Below are positions 1 to 6,867 of a stretch of DNA of 64,000 bases, piece by piece. How positions within the stretch are numbered: position 1 is the stretch's first letter; every line of letters begins with the position of its first letter. Both the position numbers and the translations under genes were made by a program. This stretch comes from Pseudomonas sp. AN-1. GTDB taxonomy: Bacteria; Pseudomonadota; Gammaproteobacteria; Pseudomonadales; Pseudomonadaceae. The notes under the pieces are model-generated. The model searched no databases, was not told where the DNA came from, and was given only the letters and a program-made list of their open reading frames with translations. The DNA lies in NCBI RefSeq assembly GCF_034057115.1, contig NZ_CP139195.1, positions 1,240,001 to 1,304,000 on the forward strand, in the 5' to 3' direction.

Positions 1-200
1 ACCAGCAGCGGCGTGCTGAAGTACTCGGCGACCGCCTGGCGGGTCTTCTCATCCGAAGAGGCGAGGATCCACATGACCAGGAAGAACGCCATCATGGCGG
101 TCATGAAGTCGGCGAAGGCGATCTTCCAGGCGCCGCCGTGATGGCCATGGCTGACCTTCTTGCGGCGGACGATGATGATCGGGCGGTCGTGGTCGCTCAT
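1..200 (-). CDS. motB: Flagellar motor stator protein MotB, N-terminal part (cut by window edge)
   Basis: Only the first 66 or so codons are present; the gene continues beyond position 1. MotB anchors the stator to peptidoglycan and forms the proton channel with MotA. The visible part shows a basic cytosolic start followed by the single transmembrane segment with FADFMTAMMAFFLVMW, in which Asp31 is the expected proton-carrying residue. The ATG at 200 overlaps the motA stop codon (ATGA), so the two are translationally coupled. The C-terminal OmpA-like domain lies outside the window. Confidence 0.97.
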   Translation of the reverse strand, partial: MSDHDRPIIIVRRKKVSHGHHGGAWKIAFADFMTAMMAFFLVMWILASSDEKTRQAVAEYFSTPLL

Positions 201-1078
201 GCGCTACCTGCCGCGGCCGCCGGCTTGTGGTTGCGCACGTGCTCCTCCAGCTCGGCGGCGGTCGGCCGCTCGACGGTATCCAGCGCCTTGCGGCCGAACT
301 CCACGGCGATCTGCGGCGGGTAGCCGTTGATGCTGGCCAGCAGGGTCACGCGCAGGCACTGCAGCATCTTCACCGCCTCGGACACCTGGCGGCCGATGCG
401 GCTGGCCAGCGGGGCGACGAAGCCGTAGGCCAGCAGGATGCCGAGGAAGGTGCCGACCAGGGCGTGGGCGATCATCATGCCCATCTCGTCCGGCGGCGCG
501 CCGGCGGCGGAACTCAGGGTCTTCACCACACCCATCACCGCGGCGACGATGCCGAAGGCCGGCAGGCCGTCGCTGACCTTGGTCAGCGCGTCGGCCGGCA
601 GGTGCGCCTCGTGCTCGAACGACTCGATCTCGTGGAGCATCAGCTCGTCGATCTCGTGGGCGCTCATGTTGCCGCTGACCATCAGGCGCAGGTAGTCGGT
701 GAGGAAGTGCATGATCATGGTGTCCTCGAGCAGCTGCGGATGCTCGGCGAACAGCGCACTTTCGGCCGGACTGTCGATGTCGCGCTCAATCGACAGCATG
801 CCGTCGCGGCGGGCCTTGGCCAGCAGCTTGTACTGCAGGGCCAGCACCTCCATGTACATCGCCTTGTCGTACTTGAGGCTGCGCTTGAGGGTGGAGGCGG
901 CCTTGAAGGTGCTCTTGATCGCCTTGCCGTGGTTGGCAGCGAGGAAGGCGCCCAGCGCCGCGCCGCAGATGATCAGCACTTCGGTGGGCTGATACAGCGG
1001 GCCGAGACTGCCGCCTGACAACACATAGCCACCGAACACGGAGATGAGTACCACGGCGAATCCGATCACGATCAGCAC
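197..1078 (-). CDS. motA: Flagellar motor stator protein MotA
   Basis: This is a 293-residue inner-membrane stator subunit, close to the 295 of E. coli MotA. Residues known to be important in the E. coli protein fall at the same numbers: Arg90 and Glu98 in the cytosolic loop, which interact with FliG, and Pro173 (GLPAFGIVAAVMGVV), which couples proton flow to torque. Four membrane segments are visible, two at the N-terminus and two after residue 170. The start is a GTG with AAGGA about 10 nt upstream. The gene is first in a motAB operon behind a sigma-28 promoter at 1146-1120 and is separated from flhC by 165 bp. Confidence 0.97.
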   Translation of the reverse strand: MLIVIGFAVVLISVFGGYVLSGGSLGPLYQPTEVLIICGAALGAFLAANHGKAIKSTFKAASTLKRSLKYDKAMYMEVLALQYKLLAKARRDGMLSIERDIDSPAESALFAEHPQLLEDTMIMHFLTDYLRLMVSGNMSAHEIDELMLHEIESFEHEAHLPADALTKVSDGLPAFGIVAAVMGVVKTLSSAAGAPPDEMGMMIAHALVGTFLGILLAYGFVAPLASRIGRQVSEAVKMLQCLRVTLLASINGYPPQIAVEFGRKALDTVERPTAAELEEHVRNHKPAAAAGSA

Positions 1079-1119
1079 GACAACACTTCCTTGGGTCAGA
1101 TCAGGAGATGACCTGAGTG

Positions 1120-1146
1120 CTATCGGCAGTCGCGGGCGAAACTTGA
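1120..1146 (-). promoter_or_regulatory. Sigma-28 (FliA) promoter of motAB
   Basis: Read on the minus strand, TCAAGT (1146-1141), a 13-nt spacer and GCCGATAG (1127-1120) match the FliA promoter consensus of Pseudomonas and enterics. It sits 42 nt upstream of the motA start. The same hexamer-13-octamer layout recurs before fliD, flgK and flgM, so motAB is inferred to be a late (class 3) unit. Confidence 0.9.
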
Positions 1147-1243
1147 GGGCGGCAATGCGCGGAGCGCCGAACGGCGCAGGTACGACAACGCGAGGATGGG
1201 CAGACCAGCCGGGGCGCCACGAACGGGCGCCCCGGAGAGGGCA

Positions 1244-1843
1244 TCAGCCGCCGGCGACCGCCAGCGGCGCATCGCCGAAGCCGGCGTCACCGGCATTGGC
1301 GGAGGCTTCCAGACTGGCCTCGCGGTGCTTGCGCGTCTTGCCGGCGCGCGAAGGAGGCTGGCAGATCCCGCAGACATAACCACGCTTGGGCGCATGGGCA
1401 TGGGCCACGAAGCGACCGCTGCAACTGGTACAGCGCACCAGTTCGAGCATCTCGCTTTCGAAGAAACGCACGAGGGTCCAGGCCCGGGTCAGCCCGAGCA
1501 CCACCTCGCTGTCCTCGGCCAGCTCGACATGCTCGAGATACAGGCGATAGGCCTTGACGAAGGCCTCCATGCGCTCGCAGCCATGGCTGAGCACCAGGCT
1601 CTCGTAGATGTTGTAGAACAGCGAGGAATGGATGTTCGGCAACCAGGTCACGAACCAGTCGGTAGAGAACGGCAACATGCCTTTCGGCGGCGAAACGCCG
1701 CGCACTTCCTTGTACAGGCGAATCAGCCGCCCACGGCTGAGGTCCGTCTCCGTTTCGAGCACCTGCAGCCGTGCCCCCAGCTCGATCAGATCGATCGCCA
1801 GCTGCACCTGCTGCATCTCGTTGAGCAGACTCTTTTCGCTCAT
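1244..1843 (-). CDS. flhC: Flagellar master regulator FlhC
   Basis: FlhC forms the FlhD4C2 complex that activates class 2 flagellar promoters. The protein has 199 residues. The four zinc-binding cysteines are visible as C138-x2-C141-x16-C158-x2-C161, the same spacing as in E. coli FlhC (137/140/157/160). I chose the ATG at 1843 because MSEKSLLNEMQ aligns with the family start; a longer frame upstream has no support. It lies 11 nt after flhD in a two-gene operon. Master control by flhDC is unusual in Pseudomonadaceae, where FleQ is normal, but is known from Azotobacter vinelandii. Confidence 0.96.
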   Translation of the reverse strand: MSEKSLLNEMQQVQLAIDLIELGARLQVLETETDLSRGRLIRLYKEVRGVSPPKGMLPFSTDWFVTWLPNIHSSLFYNIYESLVLSHGCERMEAFVKAYRLYLEHVELAEDSEVVLGLTRAWTLVRFFESEMLELVRCTSCSGRFVAHAHAPKRGYVCGICQPPSRAGKTRKHREASLEASANAGDAGFGDAPLAVAGG

Positions 1844-1854
1844 GACGGACTCAC

Positions 1855-2178
1855 TCAGCCTGCAGATGCAACCGCTGGCGCCACCGAAGCCATCAGCAGG
1901 GCGGCATGAATCCGCCCCAGATCCTGCTCGCGCTGGCTCTGGGTCAACTGCGCCAACTGGTCGGCATCGTCCAGCACCATGCGGCACAGCAGCTGACGGG
2001 TGCGGGACAGCTGCATGAGCTGCTTGGCCGAAAGTCCGCCGATCAGTTCGGCAGTCTGGGGGCTGAGCTTAAGACGAAACTGCGCCGTGACCGGATCCTC
2101 CCGCAGCAGCTTCTGCGCCAGCAACAGATAGGAAAGATTCAGCTCCTGGATATCATCCAGCAGGCTATCGACACTCAT
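1855..2178 (-). CDS. flhD: Flagellar master regulator FlhD
   Basis: FlhD is the partner of FlhC in the class 1 activator complex. The 107-residue product starting MSVDSLLDDIQELNLSYLLL closely follows E. coli FlhD, including the LSYLLLAQ segment and the LTQSQREQDL region near the C-terminus. The ATG at 2178 has AGGG about 8 nt upstream and matches the family start. An in-frame start at 2208 would add ten residues and has a weaker ribosome site. The gene follows a 378-bp non-coding region that holds the operon's control sequences. Confidence 0.96.
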   Translation of the reverse strand: MSVDSLLDDIQELNLSYLLLAQKLLREDPVTAQFRLKLSPQTAELIGGLSAKQLMQLSRTRQLLCRMVLDDADQLAQLTQSQREQDLGRIHAALLMASVAPAVASAG

Positions 2179-2556
2179 GGAAATCCCTTGAATTTCATAC
2201 GTCATCAAGGCTGCACGCCGCCTAGCGACTCAAGCTAATAGTTGTACACAACCGTGACAGCGCTTTTGGCGCCACTCTTGGCATTGGACTCCGGCTGTGC
2301 ATGGATGAAGGATCGGCGACACTTGCCTGACGCCCAAGTTCCGCCGACGCCGGCATGCTACCACGCAAAAATGTGAACCTGATAGCACCACTAAAGGAAA
2401 CATGAGGACTACGACTGAGAGCACTTCTCACAAGATCGGGCAAAACGCCCCAAAAATGGCAAATTGGCGCCAAAAAAACACTTGCATAAAACCTATACAG
2501 TTGTTAAAGGCCGGCGCCGACCCCACACACCCTTGACCTGAATCAACGATATGGCG
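2179..2556 (-). promoter_or_regulatory. flhDC upstream control region
   Basis: No gene was found in these 378 bp. The distal part (about 2380-2510) is clearly AT-richer than its surroundings, as expected for a promoter of a class 1 operon. It contains a 12-bp inverted repeat GTTGT-AC-ACAAC at 2241-2252, 62 bp before flhD, and an Anr/FNR-like box at its far end. On the minus strand a possible -10 (TTTAAC at 2508-2503) would be at the class II distance from that box. No -35/-10 pair is strong enough to call a start site. Confidence 0.55.
2533..2546. promoter_or_regulatory. Anr/FNR/CydR-type binding box
   Basis: TTGAC-CTGA-ATCAA matches the FNR-family consensus TTGAT-N4-ATCAA with one mismatch. 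It lies between the end of the FlhB-like gene and flhDC, about 355 bp upstream of the flhD start. In Azotobacter vinelandii flhDC is reported to be under negative control of the FNR homologue CydR, so an oxygen-responsive control site here is plausible. Whether it activates or represses cannot be read from the sequence. Confidence 0.6.
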
Positions 2557-2835
2557 CTATTCTTGCAGCGCCTGCAGCCCGCCCGCCCAGGCCAGCAGCT
2601 CACCGACCACCTGATACAGCTGCGGCGGAATCCGCGCATCGAGGTCCACCTGCATCAGCAGGCCGACCAGCTCGGGCGAATCGTGGATCGGCACGCCATG
2701 CCGGCGCGCCTCGGCGATGATCCGCTCGGCCACCTCGCCATAGCCCTTGGCCACCAGCCGCGGCGCCTCCTCGCCGTCACGGTAGGCCAGCGCCAGCGCC
2801 TGGCGCCGCCGCACATGGGAACGCTCATCCGCCAT
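2557..2835 (-). CDS. FlhB C-terminal-domain-like protein (FlhX type)
   Basis: The 92-residue protein resembles only the cytosolic export-switch domain of FlhB/YscU proteins. Visible features are a basic N-terminal stretch, the LALAYRDGEEAPRLVAKGYG segment, and HGVPIHDSPELVGLLMQVDLDARIPPQLYQVV, which corresponds to the FlhB region after its autocleavage site. The transmembrane half is absent. The start at 2835 has a strong GGAGG 6 nt upstream and overlaps the end of the FliK-like gene by 11 nt, so the pair is translationally coupled. FlhB and FliK are functional partners in hook-length switching; a dedicated FliK-like/FlhB-C pair suggests a secondary or modulatory switch. Its exact role is unknown. 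Confidence 0.85.
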   Translation of the reverse strand: MADERSHVRRRQALALAYRDGEEAPRLVAKGYGEVAERIIAEARRHGVPIHDSPELVGLLMQVDLDARIPPQLYQVVGELLAWAGGLQALQE

Positions 2836-3937
2836 CGCCCACCTCCGCCTCACGCTCGATCAGGTGCAAGCGCACCTCGCTGAAACCATGGCCGGCCAGG
2901 CGCTCCTCCAGCACTCCGCGAGTCTGCGCGAAATAGCCGCGCAGGCTGGCCGACTCGGTCTGCAGGGTCAGCGCCAGCCGCTCGCCCTGCAGGCTGATCG
3001 CCACCTCCAGCTCGCCATGCCCTTCCAGGCGCAGGGCCAGGCGCACCTGCCATGCGCCCTGCCCGGCTGAAGTTTCACCCTCGCCTTCGCCGCCACTCTC
3101 CGCCTGCGCCTCCGCCGGCGGCGGCTGGATGCTCAGCGCCATGAATACGCCAGCCCAGACATTGCCCTCCCAGCGCACCTGCGGCTGCGCCAGCATCTCC
3201 AGCTGCTGGCGCAGCAGCGGCAGCTGCGCCTCGCCGGCATCCCCGCCGTCATGCCTGGCGTTCGCCAGCCTTTCATCTGCAGCGGGCGATCCCGGCTCGA
3301 CCGACGACAGACGCTCGGCGGACGCCGCAGGCACCGGCTCGCCGGGCGACTCCTGCGCCAATGGCGCCGCCTGCACCGCAGCCGGCGAAGCAGACACCGG
3401 GACCACCCGCATCTGCGGCTCCTGGCGCAACGCCTCGAGCGGCAGCTCGCCGCGCGACCAGCGCGCCACATGCGCCTCGTAGAACAGCCCGCTGGACTGG
3501 ATGCTCTGCTGCAACTGCCCGGCGACCAGCGCGGCGGGCTGCGACCCGGCCGGCGCCGCGGCCAGCAGCGGGCCGGCGGGCGCGATGACCGCCGGCGGTG
3601 CCGGAAAACGCTGCAGCAGGTCGCCGATCAGCCGCGCCGCGGCGCTGAACGAGGTGGTGGTCGAGGGCTGCGGCTGGGCGGGCGGCGCGACCTCGGCGGC
3701 ACCCGGCTGGCGCGCTGTCGAGGCATGCGCCGCCTGGCTGCGCACCGCGGCCGCGGCCTGCGCCACCGGCGCCGATTCGCGCGGATCCAGACGCGAATCG
3801 CTGTGCAGAGGCCGCGCGCCCTGCGCCGGTGCGGCGGCCGCAACCGCCGCATTCAGATCCCTGGGCAAGGGAATATCCACACGCCGCCCCAGCACCTGAT
3901 GCAGCAAGGTGTCCAGAAGCGGCGTGATCCCGCTCAC
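2825..3937 (-). CDS. FliK-like flagellar hook-length control domain protein (second copy)
   Basis: A 370-residue protein with a long, low-complexity Ala/Pro/Gln-rich N-terminal half. The C-terminal region (about 270-370) has a FliK/Flg_hook-type fold, ending in GHGELEVAISLQGERLALTL and LEERLAGHGFSEVRLHLIE. The start is a GTG at 3937, overlapping the fliT stop (ATGTGA). The reading frame extends further upstream but there it only shadows fliT. It is distinct from the canonical fliK at 12268-13512 and is coupled to the FlhB-C-like gene. It could be a structural paralogue used in export switching; a mere fliK duplicate is less likely because the N-terminal halves differ. Confidence 0.8.
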   Translation of the reverse strand: MSGITPLLDTLLHQVLGRRVDIPLPRDLNAAVAAAAPAQGARPLHSDSRLDPRESAPVAQAAAAVRSQAAHASTARQPGAAEVAPPAQPQPSTTTSFSAAARLIGDLLQRFPAPPAVIAPAGPLLAAAPAGSQPAALVAGQLQQSIQSSGLFYEAHVARWSRGELPLEALRQEPQMRVVPVSASPAAVQAAPLAQESPGEPVPAASAERLSSVEPGSPAADERLANARHDGGDAGEAQLPLLRQQLEMLAQPQVRWEGNVWAGVFMALSIQPPPAEAQAESGGEGEGETSAGQGAWQVRLALRLEGHGELEVAISLQGERLALTLQTESASLRGYFAQTRGVLEERLAGHGFSEVRLHLIEREAEVGDGG

Positions 3938-4293
3938 ATGCCGCCCCCGTCCGGGCCGACGGGCACGTCGGAGCGATAGGCGCGCCCCAGCTCGAGCTGG
4001 CGCCGCGACACGCCGATCAGCCGCCCCAGCTCGTCGCGACGCGCCAGCAGGCAGGAACGGATCTCCGCCTCCAGCTCGAGGATCTGCTCGAGCAGGCAGG
4101 CGCGCCGCGCCCGGTCGCCGCCCTCGACACCGAGGCGCCGCTCGCACTGGGTGACGTTCTCCAGCTCGACCAGATAGCGCGACTTCTCGAGCACCAGGCT
4201 CGACCAGTCGCCCTGGCGGGCGAACTCGAGCATCCGCTGCGACTGGCGGAGCAGATGCTGGTAGGAGTCGATGACCTGCGATTGACTGGCCAT
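3934..4293 (-). CDS. fliT: FliT-like flagellar chaperone
   Basis: A 119-residue, largely helical protein starting MASQSQVIDSYQHLLRQSQRML. In enterics FliT is the export chaperone of the filament cap FliD and an antagonist of FlhDC. Identification rests on its size, the charged helical pattern and the gene order fliD-fliS-fliT; FliT sequences are poorly conserved. The start at 4293 lies 2 nt after the fliS stop. The stop codon overlaps the GTG of the FliK-like gene, so the whole fliDST-fliK2-flhX string reads as one operon. Confidence 0.85.
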   Translation of the reverse strand: MASQSQVIDSYQHLLRQSQRMLEFARQGDWSSLVLEKSRYLVELENVTQCERRLGVEGGDRARRACLLEQILELEAEIRSCLLARRDELGRLIGVSRRQLELGRAYRSDVPVGPDGGGM

Positions 4294-4295
4294 GC

Positions 4296-4700
4296 TCAGT
4301 AACCGTCCACTTGCGGCCCGATTTCGCGCCAGGCCGAGCCGATGTCCTCGAGCAGGCGCTCGGCCTCGTCGAGGCACTGCTCGTCGTTGTGCAGATTGGC
4401 CTGCAGCAGCAGGCGCACTACATAGTCATAGAGCTGTTCGAGGCGCTGCGCCAGTTCCCCGCCCTGCTGCGGGTCGAGAGCAGCGATCAGGCCGAGATTG
4501 ACGATGTCGATGGCCTTGGAAATCGCCTTGCCCTTCTCGGCGACGGCACCGTTCTGCATGTGCAGGCGCGCCGCGCGGATCGAGGCCTGGGCACCGTCGA
4601 ACAGCATGACGATCAGCCGATGGGGGGTCGCGGCCATCACGCTGCTCTCCACACCCACCCGGGCATAGGCAGCCGCGCCGCGCATGGTACTGGTGACCAT
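4296..4700 (-). CDS. fliS: Flagellin chaperone FliS
   Basis: The 134-residue protein shows the family hallmarks AAYARVGVESSVMAATPHRLIVMLFDGA near the N-terminus, a helical core and a C-terminal WREIGP segment. FliS binds the disordered C-terminus of flagellin to prevent premature polymerisation in the cytosol. It follows fliD by 33 nt and precedes fliT. Its client flagellin gene fliC is not in the window. Confidence 0.95.
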   Translation of the reverse strand: MVTSTMRGAAAYARVGVESSVMAATPHRLIVMLFDGAQASIRAARLHMQNGAVAEKGKAISKAIDIVNLGLIAALDPQQGGELAQRLEQLYDYVVRLLLQANLHNDEQCLDEAERLLEDIGSAWREIGPQVDGY

Positions 4701-4733
4701 CTTCTTGGTTCTCTCTCTGCGAGTGAGTGGTTA

Positions 4734-6080
4734 TCAGCCGTTGAGCTGGGCGTTCAGCGCATCGAACTGCTGGGTCAGGTAGCTGGTCGTGGCATTCATC
4801 TCCGACAGCATCAGATCCAGCTGGGTGAACTGCTTGCGGTAGCGCTCGACGGTGGCGCTGATGCTTTCCTCCATCCGCGCGTAGCGCTCGTCGAGCGACT
4901 TGATCCGCCCCTCGACGCCCTTGCTGACCGTATCGAGGGCACCGCCGTCCTTGAGGACCGTCTCCAGCGTGCTGCTCAGCTTGTCGGCCAGACCATCGGC
5001 GGTGCCGACACCGGCGAAGAAGCCGCTGACCGACATCAGGTCGCCGGAGATCAGGCCGTCGAGCTTGCTGCCGTCGAGCTTCAGGGTGCCCTTGAGCTCC
5101 AGCTCGATGCCGACATCGGCCAGCCGGGTCAGCGCGCCCTCGCCGAGACTGGCAGTGAGCACGTTGCGCAACTGGCTATGCACGCCACGCAGGGTGGCGT
5201 CGCCGAGCAGGTCGCCGGCCACCTGGGTATCCGCGTTGTAGGCGGTCAGGCTGGAAACGGTACCCTGCAGCGAATTCCATGCATCGACGAAACCGGTGAC
5301 CGCCGACTTGATTGCCGCGCTGTCGCGCGCGACAGTCAGCACATGACTGCCACCCGCCTCGCTGAGCGACAGGCTGACACCCTGCACCGCGCCCTCGACC
5401 ATGTTGGACTGGCTGGCGATGTCGATGCCGTTGACCTTCAGCGCGGCATTGCGCGCCTCCACCTTTTCGGAAAGATTCAGCACGCCGCCATAATCGCCGG
5501 TGACGGTCATCCGCGCGTCGGTACCGGTGTCCTTGGCGGTCAGCACCAGGCGATGGGGAGTGGCGCTGCCGTCATTGACGATGCTGGCGCTGACCCCGCC
5601 ATTCTGCTTGTTGATGGCGTCGCGCAAGTCCTCCAGCGAGCTGGCATTGGCATCCAGGGTCACCGTCAGGGTCTTCTGCGTCGCGCCACTACCCTGGGTG
5701 ATCGTCAGGGTGCCGGCCCCCAGATCGGTCGTGCGGTCGGCCAGGCCGACGCTCGCCAGGCTCTGCGCCTGGGCCAGATTGGTGACCGCGACCTCGTAAC
5801 GTCCCGCCACCGCATCGCTCTTGGCCGCGGCAGTCACGCCGGTGCCGGTGATGCTGCTGGTGACCGCCTGGAAGGTCTTGCTGTCGCCGAGCTTCTTGGC
5901 GGCGTCCTGCACCTTGGTCAGCGCGCTTTCCAGCCGGCCGTAGGCTGACAGCTTGGCCTGCTGGGCCTTCTTCTGCTTGGTGACCGGCTGCAGCTTCAGG
6001 CGCTCGGCGCTGTCCAGCTGGTCGAGCAGACCGCTGAGATCGAGACCGGAACCGACGCCCAGCGAGGAAATGGAGGCCAT
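4734..6080 (-). CDS. fliD: Flagellar filament capping protein FliD
   Basis: FliD (HAP2) forms the pentameric or hexameric cap that inserts flagellin at the filament tip. The 448-residue product has the conserved N-terminal coiled region (ISSLGVGSGLDLSGLLDQL) and C-terminal coil (MEESISATVERYRKQFTQLDLMLSEMNATTSYL) that flank the variable body. The ATG at 6080 follows an AAGGGG box 6 nt upstream; nine earlier in-frame codons are ignored. A sigma-28 promoter lies about 100 bp upstream. Confidence 0.96.
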   Translation of the reverse strand: MASISSLGVGSGLDLSGLLDQLDSAERLKLQPVTKQKKAQQAKLSAYGRLESALTKVQDAAKKLGDSKTFQAVTSSITGTGVTAAAKSDAVAGRYEVAVTNLAQAQSLASVGLADRTTDLGAGTLTITQGSGATQKTLTVTLDANASSLEDLRDAINKQNGGVSASIVNDGSATPHRLVLTAKDTGTDARMTVTGDYGGVLNLSEKVEARNAALKVNGIDIASQSNMVEGAVQGVSLSLSEAGGSHVLTVARDSAAIKSAVTGFVDAWNSLQGTVSSLTAYNADTQVAGDLLGDATLRGVHSQLRNVLTASLGEGALTRLADVGIELELKGTLKLDGSKLDGLISGDLMSVSGFFAGVGTADGLADKLSSTLETVLKDGGALDTVSKGVEGRIKSLDERYARMEESISATVERYRKQFTQLDLMLSEMNATTSYLTQQFDALNAQLNG

Positions 6081-6180
6081 GGAATTCCCCTTGCAAACCA
6101 GGCGCACCCGGCAACCGGGCCTGGCGCGCGTCCTTATCAGTTAGGCCCTGCAGCGAGATGGCAAGGCGCCGTTGAAAACC

Positions 6181-6207
6181 TTATCGGCTGGCCGCCGGGA
6201 GACTTTA
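6181..6207 (-). promoter_or_regulatory. Sigma-28 (FliA) promoter of fliDST
   Basis: On the minus strand TAAAGT (6207-6202), 13 nt, and GCCGATAA (6188-6181) give an essentially perfect sigma-28 promoter of the enteric consensus type. It is about 100 nt before the fliD start and beside the tandem repeats at 6234-6286. Confidence 0.9.
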
Positions 6208-6233
6208 GGCAGAATCGCGGGAGCCTCGCCGGC

Positions 6234-6286
6234 GACCGGGTCGCGCCTGACCGGGTCGCGCCTGACCGGGTCGCGCCCGACCGGGC
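6234..6286. repeat. Tandem 15-bp dyad repeat between fliE and fliD
   Basis: About 3.5 copies of GACCGGGTCGCGCCT lie head to tail: 6234-6248, 6249-6263, 6264-6278 (last base changed to C) and a partial copy to 6286. Each junction forms a short dyad GCGACC-G-GGTCGC or a variant, so the array can fold into several small hairpins. It lies between the fliE stop (6299) and the fliD sigma-28 promoter and could act as an attenuator or simply be slippage-prone. Confidence 0.8.
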
Positions 6287-6298
6287 GTAGCTGCCGGA

Positions 6299-6634
6299 TC
6301 AGACCTGCATGTTCATCACGTCCTTGTAGGCGGTGATCAGCCGGTTGCGCACCTGCACGCCCATCTGCATGGCGATGCTGGCCTTCTGCATGTCGACCAT
6401 GACGTCGCTCAGCTCCACGCCGGGAGCGCCGGACTGCAGCGCCATCGCCTTGCTGCTGGCAGTCTGCTGCAGCTCGTTGATGCGCTGGATCGAGGCGCGC
6501 AGCTCGGCAGCGAAGCCGCCCTGGCCGACCGCCTGGGCGGCCGTCGCGCCCTGGGCGGACTGCCCCGCCGCCTGGGCGGCCAGGGTATGGAGCTGTTGCA
6601 GGGCAGACTGGATGGCTGGAGCACTCATCGACAC
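6299..6634 (-). CDS. fliE: Flagellar hook-basal body junction protein FliE
   Basis: The 111-residue protein ends in the canonical DMQKASIAMQMGVQVRNRLITAYKDVMNMQV, the signature of FliE, which connects the MS ring to the proximal rod. An internal FAAELRASIQRINELQQ helix is also typical. It is monocistronic and divergent from fliF across 233 bp, as in enterics. The start at 6634 (MSMSAPAIQ) could also be two codons further in. Confidence 0.95.
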   Translation of the reverse strand: MSMSAPAIQSALQQLHTLAAQAAGQSAQGATAAQAVGQGGFAAELRASIQRINELQQTASSKAMALQSGAPGVELSDVMVDMQKASIAMQMGVQVRNRLITAYKDVMNMQV

Positions 6635-6711
6635 ATTCCGGACAGGCAGGGATTGGGGATGCTGGCAAGCCTACCGGGCAGCGACCGCCGCCCATGCCCC
6701 CAATTGACAGC

Positions 6712-6727
6712 AAAAGCCGTGGCTTTT
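6712..6727. promoter_or_regulatory. Palindrome in the divergent fliE/fliF control region
   Basis: A perfect 7-bp inverted repeat AAAAGCC-GT-GGCTTTT lies in the 233-bp region between divergent fliE and fliF. A perfect TTGACA hexamer occurs just before it (6704-6709), but no -10 is well placed behind it. Class 2 operons such as these are FlhDC targets in enterics; this dyad only weakly resembles the enteric FlhDC box, so it is listed as a candidate operator. Confidence 0.35.
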
Positions 6728-6867
6728 CAGGCCTTTAGCATGGCGGTCCAGACGCATAATGACGCCATCACAGCTCCGCCCGCGCCCGGCGGAGCCTCGC
6801 GACCGACCCTGCAAGCGGAACCCGCAATGCCCTTCGAAACAATCCTGACCGGCCCCCGGAACTGCGC

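Noticed and set aside
227-1018. Long open frames antisense to motA, fliD, flgK, P450 and other genes
   Set aside because: High GC content leaves long antisense frames open. Their products are low-complexity His/Gln/Arg/Ala mixtures without family features, while the sense frames give clear proteins.
2319-2342. Possible AlgU (extracytoplasmic sigma) promoter upstream of flhDC, GGAACTT on the minus strand
   Set aside because: The -35-like GGAACTT has no convincing TCNNA -10 at 16-17 nt (TCGCC only). AlgU control of flhDC is known in Azotobacter but the site is not supported here.
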